DNA from: Armatimonadota bacterium
Lineage (GTDB): Bacteria > Armatimonadota > Armatimonadia > Armatimonadales > Armatimonadaceae
Reading direction: 5' to 3'
Length of the DNA: 37,677 nucleotides
Assembly (NCBI GenBank): GCA_026392155.1
Contig: JAPLCP010000194.1
Span: forward strand, 1-37,677
Shown here: positions 22,291 through 29,990 of the stretch, in pieces
Position numbering within the stretch: position 1 is the stretch's first letter
How the letters are laid out: each line of letters begins with the position of its first letter
Position numbers and translations under genes: made by a program
Notes under the pieces: generated by a model
Told to the model about the DNA's origin: nothing
Database searches by the model: none
The model's input: only the letters and a program-made list of their open reading frames with translations

Positions 22291-23220
22291 ATGCAAGACT
22301 CGCTTCCCATCGCCGCCGTCTCTGATCTGACCGTGCGCTACGGCTCGAAAACCGTGCTGGATCAGTTCTCTCTGGAGATCCCCGAAGGCTGCGTGGGGCT
22401 GCTTGGGCCGAACGGGGCGGGGAAGACGACTCTGATCAAGACCCTGCTGGGCTTTGTGGCTCCGAGCTCGGGGCGGGCGCAGGTTATGGGGCTGGATGTG
22501 GCGACTCAGGGCAAGCGCATCCGCCAGAAGATCGGGCTGATGCCGGAGCAGGACTGCCATATTCCCGGAATGAACGCGGTCACGTTCGTGGCCTACGCGG
22601 GAGAGCTGGCCGGGATGCCCCCTGAGCAGGCGATCCGGCGTGCCCACGAGGTGCTGGAGTGGTGTAGCCTCGGGGAGGCGCGCTACCGCAATGTCGAGAC
22701 CTACTCCACCGGAATGCGGCAAAGAGTGAAGCTGGCACAGGCGCTGGTGCATGGCCCAAAGTTATTATTTTTAGACGAACCCACCAATGGACTTGACCCG
22801 GCGGGCCGTGATGAGATGCTAGAGCTGGTGCGCGATGTCAGCCATGGCAAGGGCCTCTCTGTGGTGGTCTGCTCACACTTGCTGCCCGATATCGAGAAGA
22901 CCTGTGATACCGTGGTGGTGATGCGGCGCGGCGAAGTGGTGCGGCAGGGGCCGATTGCGGAGCTAAAGCAGACCCGTGGTGTCCAGTTCGATGTCGAGCT
23001 GCGCTTGTTCTCCGATGGGTTTGTGGGCGCGATGGGGCAGCGAGGAGCAAGCCTTGTTTCGCAGCTGGGAAGCTCGTGCCGCTTCGCCCTCCCCGAGACG
23101 GAGTCCAATCCCCACCGCCTGATCTTCGATGCGGCGATTGTCTCTGGGGCACAAGTACGTGGCTTTCGCCCTGCCGAAAGAAGCCTAGAGGATGTGTTTA
23201 TGGAGGCAGTGAGCGGATGA
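22291..23220 (+). CDS. ABC-2 transporter ATP-binding protein (first of two)
   Basis: The protein has 309 residues from ATG 22291; an in-frame ATG at 22258 would overlap the upstream gene by 7 bases and include the TACAAT. It has Walker A GPNGAGKTTLIK (about 41-52), signature YSTGMRQRVKLAQAL, Walker B LLFLDEPTNGLD and H-loop VVVCSHLLPD. It is a CcmA/NatA-type ATPase that powers an ABC-2 exporter. The C-terminal about 85 residues form the DUF4162-like accessory region. The stop overlaps the permease start by 4 bases (ATGA). The substrate is unknown. Confidence 0.9.
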   Translation: MQDSLPIAAVSDLTVRYGSKTVLDQFSLEIPEGCVGLLGPNGAGKTTLIKTLLGFVAPSSGRAQVMGLDVATQGKRIRQKIGLMPEQDCHIPGMNAVTFVAYAGELAGMPPEQAIRRAHEVLEWCSLGEARYRNVETYSTGMRQRVKLAQALVHGPKLLFLDEPTNGLDPAGRDEMLELVRDVSHGKGLSVVVCSHLLPDIEKTCDTVVVMRRGEVVRQGPIAELKQTRGVQFDVELRLFSDGFVGAMGQRGASLVSQLGSSCRFALPETESNPHRLIFDAAIVSGAQVRGFRPAERSLEDVFMEAVSG

Positions 23221-24242
23221 GTACCGAGCGCGCAAGTAGTGCCCCGAACCTGATTGCGGATCGCACGTACCGGAACTACGATGGCCCCATGCGAGCCGTC
23301 CGAGCCGGGTGGTGGGTGATCGCGCAGTCCGTGATCCGAACCAATATCAAGAAGGTTGGCTTCTGGATGCCGATCTTGATGATCGTGCTGATCCACTTGT
23401 TTTTTGGGCTGTTTTTCTTTCTGAACCACAATGTCACGCGGGCCTTGGGCGATATGGGTGGCGGCGGTGGGGGAGGACGAGGGCCATTTGGTCGCCAGGG
23501 CACCTTTACCTACGCCGCCTGCACTTACTTATGTGTCACCGAGAGCTGGCTGATGGTCTTTATCGAGGCGCTGATTATTGGGGCGGGCTGCATTGCGGCA
23601 GACAACCAGTCAAACGCGCTGCTGGTCTATCTTGCACGGCCTCTGACCAAGCTCGATTATCTGGTAGGGAAGTGGTTTGGAGTCTTCTCCCTTCTCTGGT
23701 GCGCGTCTGGAATCCCGACGTTGCTGATCTATATTTTTCTTCTGACGAGCTACTACGATGAGGGCTTCTGGTCCCAGAATCCGTACTTACTGCCGCGTCT
23801 GTTCATGGCGACTTTGATTGCGCCCGTGCTCAATGCTAGCCTGATCGTGGGAATCTCGGCCTGGTCCAAAGGAGGGCGGCTGGCAGGGGCGACCTACGCG
23901 GGCTTCTACTTTGTGATTGGGACGCTTACCTATGTCGCGGGGATCATCATGGCGGATAATGCTTTTGTCGCCCTAGACAACGAGAAGTCAGGAGCCAAAG
24001 TGGCGATTGTGCGTGCGATGACTGTCCGTAATGCCAGTGTGGGCGGAGTCACTGATGGGCTGGCGATGAATCTCTTGCATGTCAAGCCACAAGATCACCC
24101 GTTTCCCGTCGCAGGGGGGCGTAAGGGCCGTCAGCAAGCACCGCTGACTTGGCCGCTTGCCGCACTGGGAACCGCCTTTGTGCTACTGCCCCTCGCCGCT
24201 GCCCACCGGAAAATTCGCGCCGTGGAGATCATCAGCGGATGA
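23217..24242 (+). CDS. ABC-2 transporter permease
   Basis: The start at 23217 overlaps the ATPase stop (ATGA); longer readings into the ATPase gene are shadows. The protein has 341 residues. A cytoplasmic N-terminus carries RTYRNYDGPMRAVRAGWWVI. Hydrophobic helices lie at about 50-72, 115-140, 158-180, 198-222, 230-255 and 300-318. A glycine stretch (GGGGGGGRGPFG) lies in the first external loop. This is the ABC-2/ABC2_membrane_5-like layout, in which one six-helix subunit dimerises. The system probably exports a drug, lipid or polysaccharide; no direct clue. The stop overlaps the second ATPase start (ATGA). Confidence 0.85.
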   Translation: MSTERASSAPNLIADRTYRNYDGPMRAVRAGWWVIAQSVIRTNIKKVGFWMPILMIVLIHLFFGLFFFLNHNVTRALGDMGGGGGGGRGPFGRQGTFTYAACTYLCVTESWLMVFIEALIIGAGCIAADNQSNALLVYLARPLTKLDYLVGKWFGVFSLLWCASGIPTLLIYIFLLTSYYDEGFWSQNPYLLPRLFMATLIAPVLNASLIVGISAWSKGGRLAGATYAGFYFVIGTLTYVAGIIMADNAFVALDNEKSGAKVAIVRAMTVRNASVGGVTDGLAMNLLHVKPQDHPFPVAGGRKGRQQAPLTWPLAALGTAFVLLPLAAAHRKIRAVEIISG

Positions 24243-25174
24243 GCCAACCCATGATCTCTCTTGAGCGCGTTTCGCGCTGGCATGGCCAGGTAATTGGCCT
24301 CAACGATGTCTCTTTTCAGCTTCCTGCCGGGCTGACGGCGCTACTCGGCCCCAATGGGGCAGGCAAGTCCACGCTGCTGAAGCTTGTCACCGGGCAGCTT
24401 CGTCCACACACGGGCCGCGTGCTCTCTCTGAACCAGGAGCCCTTTGCCAACCCTGCGGTGGCGGCGCGGCTGGGGTACTGCCCGGAGATTGATAACTTCT
24501 ACGAAGAGCTGACCGGGCGCGAGTTTGTGACCCTGCTGGCGGCGATGAACGGAATCCGGGGCGAGGGAGCGAAGAAGCGGGTTCAGGAAGTCATGGAGCA
24601 GGTCGGTATGGCGGATCGGTGCGACCGGCGCATCGGGGGCTACTCCAAGGGCATGCGTCAGCGCATCAAAGTGGCGCAGGCCATTATCCACGACCCCGAT
24701 ATTCTGATCATGGACGAGCCGCTGAATGGCCTGGATCCCGTGGGCCGCCGCGAGATGGTGGAGCTGATGCAGAGCTTTGCCGCGCGGGGCAAGTGCGTTT
24801 TAGTGTCCAGCCATATTCTGTATGAAGTCGAGCAGATCACGGATCGAATTCTGGTGATCTTCAAAGGTCGCGTGCTGGCCCAGGGCAATATCCACGACAT
24901 CCGTGACCAGATTGACAAGCATCCCCATCACATCCGCCTTGTCACGGATCGTCCCCGCGAGCTCGCTGCGACTCTCATCGGACAGCCCTTTGTGCTCTCG
25001 GCACGGGTAGATCCCAAGAGCGAGAAGCTTGTCGAGATCGAGACCCACCAGCCCGACGTCTTTTATGGAGCGCTGCCCCAGCTCGTGATCTCCGGCGGCT
25101 TTCTTATCGAGCGCTTCCACTCGCCGGACAATAACCTGGAATCCGTGTTCCGTTATCTCGTCGGCGATGCCTAG
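24239..25174 (+). CDS. ABC-2 transporter ATP-binding protein (second of two)
   Basis: The protein has 311 residues from ATG 24239 (ATGA overlap with the permease). It has Walker A GPNGAGKSTLLK (about 36-47), signature GYSKGMRQRIKVAQAI, Walker B ILIMDEPLNGLDPVGR and H-loop VLVSSHILYEVEQ. It differs clearly from the first ATPase, so the two may form a heterodimer that drives one permease type. The stop codon TAG shares the palindrome CTAG (25171-25174) with the stop of the convergent transporter gene. Confidence 0.9.
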   Translation: MSQPMISLERVSRWHGQVIGLNDVSFQLPAGLTALLGPNGAGKSTLLKLVTGQLRPHTGRVLSLNQEPFANPAVAARLGYCPEIDNFYEELTGREFVTLLAAMNGIRGEGAKKRVQEVMEQVGMADRCDRRIGGYSKGMRQRIKVAQAIIHDPDILIMDEPLNGLDPVGRREMVELMQSFAARGKCVLVSSHILYEVEQITDRILVIFKGRVLAQGNIHDIRDQIDKHPHHIRLVTDRPRELAATLIGQPFVLSARVDPKSEKLVEIETHQPDVFYGALPQLVISGGFLIERFHSPDNNLESVFRYLVGDA

Positions 25175-26445
25175 GCTGGTTTGCTGGCTGCCATCAAATA
25201 CGCTGTCTCCGCGATGCCACCTAGGGTAAAAGAGAGTGCTGCAAGCGGCAGTGCGGGGAGCTTGGCGACAACGCCTGCGACAAGCACGAGCGCTTGGACA
25301 CTCAGCCCCAGAATCATGCCTCTGTAGATGGGTTTGGTGTTCTGTCGGGCTACCAAAACGCCTCGCACAAAAGAGCTGGTCGCGGCAATCAGGGGCAAGA
25401 GTGCTCCCCAGAGGATCCCCTCGCGCACCAAGCTATGGAGATCTGCCGGGACTCCTAGTGCCGTGGCGTAGAGGTTGCACAGCGGCGTGAGGGCCAGAAG
25501 CAGGGTTAGGCCCGTTGTCACGACCCCGACAATGCTGGCAAAGCGTGAGAGTGTCGCCTCGAGTACCGTCTCTCTTTTTAGCTGCGCCACCGTGATCTCC
25601 TGCACCGCAAAGCCCCAGCCGCGTAGCAAGAGGAGCGCGGAGAACACGACCGGAAAAGCCGCTAGGGTCTGGGTGGCCAAGGGCAGGCGTGCGACAGCGG
25701 CGCTGGTGAGGGGCTGCGCGACGAGCGTGAGCAGCGTGGTCATGGCGAGCGGCGTGTGGAACCTGGCAATGGCCTTCTGTGTGAGCGGCTCTTCGCCGGG
25801 TTCGTGCATCTTAGGCAGCGAGCGGATAACAGGGCGGGCGAAGCTACTGGCCGAGAGCGCCTCGACTAGGACGCCCAGCATGATCGCCACGGCTGCCGTC
25901 GCTGCGCCCGAGAGAATTTTCAGTGAGGAGAGAGCCAGGGCGCAGAGGAGCACGGCCACCAGGCGAATGGCCGTGCCGTAGGTGACAAGCTGTGTCTGGC
26001 CCTGGCGCACTAAGACACCCTGATGAAAGCGACGCCAGGCAATGGCGGCGCTCCAGAGAAGCATAAGCTGCATCGGCAGGCGCGTGGCTTGCACAATAGG
26101 AGCAGGCTGGCTGAGAAGCTCCAGACAGGTAAAGTCCAGCAGGGGCGTAAACGACAGGGCGGCAGTGATCACCGTGCACCAGAGCGCGATTCGCAGCATA
26201 AACGAGCGCAGGGCCAGAAATGTGTCGGTGTTCTTCACCAGCGCGGTCGCCGTCGCGAGAAGCATGATCACCGGACTCTCGATCAGAAGCGAGAGCTGCA
26301 TGGTCAGCCCCCACGCCGCTAGGTTGATCTTGGTCTCCGCCAGTCGCCCAATGGCCCACTGCACCGAGGGGCCTTCAAGCATCATGAGCTGGAAGCTCAG
26401 CGCGAGGGGGAGATAGAGACGAAGCAGACGAGACACCGCGTTCAT
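25171..26445 (-). CDS. Polytopic membrane transporter, MATE/ANKH-like (MOP superfamily)
   Basis: The protein has 424 residues with about 12 hydrophobic helices. The N-terminus (RLYLPLALSFQLMMLEGPSV, about 9-28) and LLIESPVIMLLATATALV (about 52-69) resemble MATE/MOP-superfamily proteins and ANKH-like relatives. That superfamily moves drugs, lipids or small anions. Internal similarity between halves is expected (PLALSF.. near 10 versus FHTPLAMTTLLTLVAQPL near 233). The 3' end is convergent with the ABC operon and shares a CTAG stop. Substrate unknown. Confidence 0.75.
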   Translation of the reverse strand: MNAVSRLLRLYLPLALSFQLMMLEGPSVQWAIGRLAETKINLAAWGLTMQLSLLIESPVIMLLATATALVKNTDTFLALRSFMLRIALWCTVITAALSFTPLLDFTCLELLSQPAPIVQATRLPMQLMLLWSAAIAWRRFHQGVLVRQGQTQLVTYGTAIRLVAVLLCALALSSLKILSGAATAAVAIMLGVLVEALSASSFARPVIRSLPKMHEPGEEPLTQKAIARFHTPLAMTTLLTLVAQPLTSAAVARLPLATQTLAAFPVVFSALLLLRGWGFAVQEITVAQLKRETVLEATLSRFASIVGVVTTGLTLLLALTPLCNLYATALGVPADLHSLVREGILWGALLPLIAATSSFVRGVLVARQNTKPIYRGMILGLSVQALVLVAGVVAKLPALPLAALSFTLGGIAETAYLMAASKPA

Positions 26446-26491
26446 TGTACCGCTTTTACTAGCAAGTGTTATTATTACTAACTAATGATAA

Positions 26492-26520
26492 TTGACAGAA
26501 TTGAATGAACGACGTATAAT
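26492..26520 (+). promoter_or_regulatory. Perfect consensus sigma-70 promoter of rimO
   Basis: TTGACA (26492-26497), 17 bases, TATAAT (26515-26520). This is the only full-consensus promoter seen in the window. It is expected to start transcription about 26527, right before a hairpin. Confidence 0.9.
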
Positions 26521-26528
26521 GTTTAATC

Positions 26529-26561
26529 GCCGCTCACGCCTGTTGGGTGCGGGCGGCTTTT
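26529..26561 (+). terminator. Terminator-like hairpin in the rimO leader (possible attenuator)
   Basis: GCCGCTCACGC (26529-26539) pairs with GTGCGGGCGGC (26547-26557) with one mismatch and two wobbles, followed by TTTT at 26558-26561 and another TTTT at 26567-26570. It lies directly after the predicted transcription start and before the GTG start at 26592. Confidence 0.6.
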
Positions 26562-26591
26562 GACTGTTTTAGAGGATGTTGAGGCGTAGAC

Positions 26592-27941
26592 GTGGAGAAG
26601 GTTCGGATCGGCCTGGTAAGTCTGGGCTGTCCAAAAAATTTGGTAGACTCTGAGGAGCTCTTAGGGGCTCTCACGGAAGGCGGACGTGGGCAGCTCGTTG
26701 AAGGGGATGCGGACGCCGATGTGGTGGTGGTTAATACCTGTGCCTTCATTGAGAGCGCCAAACGGGAGTCCCTGGCGGCAATCCGGTCTGCGCTGGCTCG
26801 AAAAGAGCGCGGTGAGATCTCTAAAGTCGTGGTGGCGGGCTGTCTTGCCCAGCGCTACGCCGAGACTCTGGCCCGCGACTTGCCCGATGTGGATGGGCTC
26901 TTTGGCATCCAGAGTGCCACCCAGATCGCAGACTCGATCTTCCCCCGCCGCACTGCCTTTGAGCTTCCTGTGCTGGGCAATAACTTCGTCCAGCCCATCG
27001 CCGAGAAGTACCCGCTTATTCCACCGTCACGGGTGCGGGCGACAGCGCCTTGGACGGCCTATCTGAAGATCTCCGAGGGCTGTGATCATGCCTGTACGTT
27101 CTGCTCGATTCCAAGTTTTCGGGGCAAGCACCGCTCCAAGCCGCTAGAGCGCATCGTGACTGAGGCCAAGCGCCTCGTGGATGCGGGAGCCATTGAGCTG
27201 AACTTAATCGCCCAAGACACCACGGCCTATGGGATGGATCTCTACAAAGAGCTCGCCCTGCCGCGTCTCTTAACCGAGCTGGGCAAGATAGAGAATCTGA
27301 AGTGGGTGCGCCTGCTCTACTGCTATCCCACGATGATGACAGATCGCCTGATCCAGACCATGGCCGACACCCCCAATGTCGCCCGCTATGTGGACATCCC
27401 GTTGCAGCATGGCGATGATGGCATGTTAAAACGAATGAAACGCGGAGGGTCGGTTTCTTCGTACTATAGGTTACTGGAGCGTCTGCGAAGCGCCATGCCC
27501 GATATTGCGGTACGGACAACGTTTCTTGTGGGCTTCCCAGGCGAGGATGCGGCGGCGTATGCGCAGCTCAGTCGCTTTGTCCAGGAGGCCCGCTTCGACC
27601 GACTTGGTGTTTTTGAGTACAGCCCAGAAGAGGGGACACCTGGATTTGAGCTGCGCCCCCGTGTGCCTGAGCGGATCGCTCGGCAGCGGCGGCGTGGGCT
27701 GATGGCCTTGCAACAGCCGATCTCGCTGGCCGCCAATCAGGCGCTAGTGGGAAAAGAGTTTGAGGTTTTGGTGGAGGGACGCGAGGGAGACGCGCTGATT
27801 GCACGCTCTTGGCGCGATGCCCCTGAGATTGATGGAACGGTGCGGGTTGTGGGAGCACAGGCGGAGCTGGGAAGCTGGCTGCGTGTGCGCATCACTGAGG
27901 CACAACCCTATGATTTATACGCGAAACTATCTGGAGGATAA
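26592..27941 (+). CDS. rimO: Ribosomal protein S12 methylthiotransferase RimO
   Basis: The protein has 449 residues, full length. The start is GTG at 26592 with GAGG 7 nt upstream. The N-terminal UPF0004 domain binds one 4Fe-4S cluster through C13 (LGCPKN), C50 (VNTCAF) and C84 (VAGCLAQ). The radical SAM domain has CDHACTFC (C164, C168, C171) in SEGCDHACTFCSIPSFRGKH. A TRAM domain ends the protein (about 376-445). It adds a methylthio group to an aspartate of S12. RimO rather than MiaB is favoured by GCPKN and the IPSFRGKHRSKP segment. It is followed after 2 bases by the winged-helix gene, so both share the strong promoter. Confidence 0.95.
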   Translation: MEKVRIGLVSLGCPKNLVDSEELLGALTEGGRGQLVEGDADADVVVVNTCAFIESAKRESLAAIRSALARKERGEISKVVVAGCLAQRYAETLARDLPDVDGLFGIQSATQIADSIFPRRTAFELPVLGNNFVQPIAEKYPLIPPSRVRATAPWTAYLKISEGCDHACTFCSIPSFRGKHRSKPLERIVTEAKRLVDAGAIELNLIAQDTTAYGMDLYKELALPRLLTELGKIENLKWVRLLYCYPTMMTDRLIQTMADTPNVARYVDIPLQHGDDGMLKRMKRGGSVSSYYRLLERLRSAMPDIAVRTTFLVGFPGEDAAAYAQLSRFVQEARFDRLGVFEYSPEEGTPGFELRPRVPERIARQRRRGLMALQQPISLAANQALVGKEFEVLVEGREGDALIARSWRDAPEIDGTVRVVGAQAELGSWLRVRITEAQPYDLYAKLSGG

Positions 27942-27943
27942 CG

Positions 27944-29956
27944 TTGGCTACAAAGAAAATGCCTAAGGCCGATAAGATCGAAGTGGCAATAAGACCGGCC
28001 AGTGAAGCAGACCGGGAGAAAGTACTGGCGGATGCCTACCTCTCCGATCTGATTTACGATGCACTGCTGGAGCGGGGCGAAGCATCTAAGTTCGCTGATA
28101 TCGCTCAGGAGATTAATAACCCCAATATCAGCTCGACCGTGGTCTATGGTGCGCTAGAGCAGGATGTCAAGTCCGAGGAGCCACGGCGTATCCGTCGCTT
28201 TATCTTTGTCGAGCGGCTCTGGAACCTCTCGTCTCGCTACATGGATGTCACACGCTCTCTGGAGCGCAATCTCCTAGACATCATCCGGCTTGCGGGACGG
28301 CCCCTCTCCACGGCGCAGATTGCCACAGAGCTCTCTGTGATCTACAACCGGCCCTCTGAGACCTACTTTAGCCTGCTACAGAAAATGCTTGCCAACGAGC
28401 AGCTCTACTTTAAGGGCAAGGGAAGCGCGTATGGCTTGGCTGAGTGGCTGCCGCTGGTAGATGGCGAGAACCTCGAAGAAGTCACGCTTGATAATAAGAT
28501 CAAGGTGGAGACGGTAAACCGCTTGCTGCCACTTTCGACCAAAGTTGGCTGGTCTTCGGCAAGCTACAGTGAGTCGAGCTACAAGATCGTGGGTGCTCTT
28601 AAAGGCGTTCCCGTTCCGCACCGCCTGCTGGGCGTGCTGGCGTGGGCCGCGATGGGCGAGAAGTACGATCCCCGTGCCCACCTGCTGGCCTGTCTGAGCG
28701 ATAGCCGCCTGACCTGGCTGAGCGTGGAGAATGGCAAGGGGCGCTGGATTACCCGTGAGACCGTCGAGCGCTTAGAGCGCCACCTCGCGGATCGCGTGGT
28801 GACTGCTGTGGAAGAAGTCGAGGAAGTGCCCGCACCGACACCGGTCGCCCCCCTGATTATCGAGGTCGCTCCTGAGCCAACCGAAGGTGAACCAGAGCCA
28901 GCGGTCGCTTTGGAAGTGCCCGAGCCTATCATCGAGGAAGAGAAGCTGCTGGGAGTCTCTGAGGCCGATCTGGCATCTCTGGCAAGTATTGTGAGTGAGC
29001 GTGGGGTTCCCATCGAGTCCTCCGAGCTTCTTGCGCTTCAGTACGAAGTCATGTCCGGCTACCCGTCTTTCAAGAGTGATTTGGCCATTCTCGAGGCCAA
29101 GCTCAAGTCCGATTCACGCTTTAGCTATATCGGCGCAGGGCGCTTCCGTGAGGCCGATACCCTCCCGCCCTTTGTCTACGATCTCCCCGAGTTTCTGGGA
29201 TTCCCGGACCTACAGTTCGTCTCCATGGACGGCGAGATCATGGACGAAGAGATCGAGGATGAGGGGTTTGCCGGGAGCCTGCGTCAAGATATTTTTCTGC
29301 CGCTAGCACAGGATGCAGGTGATGACGAAGGTCGCTACACCGGCGCTCCCATCGAGGGCGAGGCACTGACTCTGGTTGTCAAAGCTCATCACAAAGAGAT
29401 CGGGACATTCCCGCTCTGCCAGGTGCCGGATGGTTTCTTTCCCGCCGATGCACCCGTCGTCGAGGTGACCTTGCGGGAAGAAGATGGAACGACCCACGAG
29501 CTGATTGTCAACAACGAGCGGCGACTTGCCTTCAATCTCTTCTCGCTCTATGAAAAAATTGAGGCGGACTCGGGAGGATGCTTTTTGCTTCAGCCCACGC
29601 TGCGTCCTTATGAGTTCCGCGTCGAGGTTCTGGAAGAGACCGATCCGCAGGTCTATCTTAGCCCAGAGCGCTACGCCGAGCTACTGAGTGCTCGTGAGCA
29701 AGTTGAGGAGTCTGGGGAAGTCGCGACTTTTGATATCGTCTGTGAGCTTCTGGAAGAGCATGCCAAAGGGGTAGACTTCGTTCAGCTTCTCACGGAAGTC
29801 AATGTGGTGCGCCGCGTTACCCGTCGTAAGCTCGCCTCGATTCTGTCAAACTACTTCTGCTTTGTCCAGAAAGCGGGCACTGGGCAGTGGCGCTTCGATA
29901 CCAAGAAGCGAGACATGGGAACGGATCGTACAAAGCGTAAGTACCTAAAGCGATAA
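27944..29956 (+). CDS. Multi-winged-helix protein (HARE-HTH-like), function unknown
   Basis: The protein has 670 residues. The start is TTG at 27944, since GGAGG (27932-27936) is 7 nt upstream. Residues 30-95 (AYLSDLIYDALLERGEASKFADIAQEI.. and IRRFIFVERLWNL) look like a HARE-HTH/RpoE(delta)-type winged helix. Similar helix-strand units are suggested at about 100-168, 336-405 and 595-655 (IVCELLEEHAKGVDFVQLLTEV..WRFDTKKR). A Glu/Pro/Val-rich linker (about 287-335) and an acidic, beta-rich middle (about 420-590, with VKAHHKEIGTFPL) separate them. No enzymatic motif is seen. It may be a DNA- or RNA-polymerase-associated regulator; this is inference. It lies 2 bases after rimO and 34 before PBP1A. 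Confidence 0.8.
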   Translation: MATKKMPKADKIEVAIRPASEADREKVLADAYLSDLIYDALLERGEASKFADIAQEINNPNISSTVVYGALEQDVKSEEPRRIRRFIFVERLWNLSSRYMDVTRSLERNLLDIIRLAGRPLSTAQIATELSVIYNRPSETYFSLLQKMLANEQLYFKGKGSAYGLAEWLPLVDGENLEEVTLDNKIKVETVNRLLPLSTKVGWSSASYSESSYKIVGALKGVPVPHRLLGVLAWAAMGEKYDPRAHLLACLSDSRLTWLSVENGKGRWITRETVERLERHLADRVVTAVEEVEEVPAPTPVAPLIIEVAPEPTEGEPEPAVALEVPEPIIEEEKLLGVSEADLASLASIVSERGVPIESSELLALQYEVMSGYPSFKSDLAILEAKLKSDSRFSYIGAGRFREADTLPPFVYDLPEFLGFPDLQFVSMDGEIMDEEIEDEGFAGSLRQDIFLPLAQDAGDDEGRYTGAPIEGEALTLVVKAHHKEIGTFPLCQVPDGFFPADAPVVEVTLREEDGTTHELIVNNERRLAFNLFSLYEKIEADSGGCFLLQPTLRPYEFRVEVLEETDPQVYLSPERYAELLSAREQVEESGEVATFDIVCELLEEHAKGVDFVQLLTEVNVVRRVTRRKLASILSNYFCFVQKAGTGQWRFDTKKRDMGTDRTKRKYLKR

Positions 29957-29990
29957 TCGCGCTAAGCAGTTAAGCAGGAGAGGTGTAGAT

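Noticed and set aside
23439-23490. G-rich stretch in the permease gene as another palindromic element
   Set aside because: It encodes a Gly run, but no C-rich partner arm is present, so it is not a member of the family.
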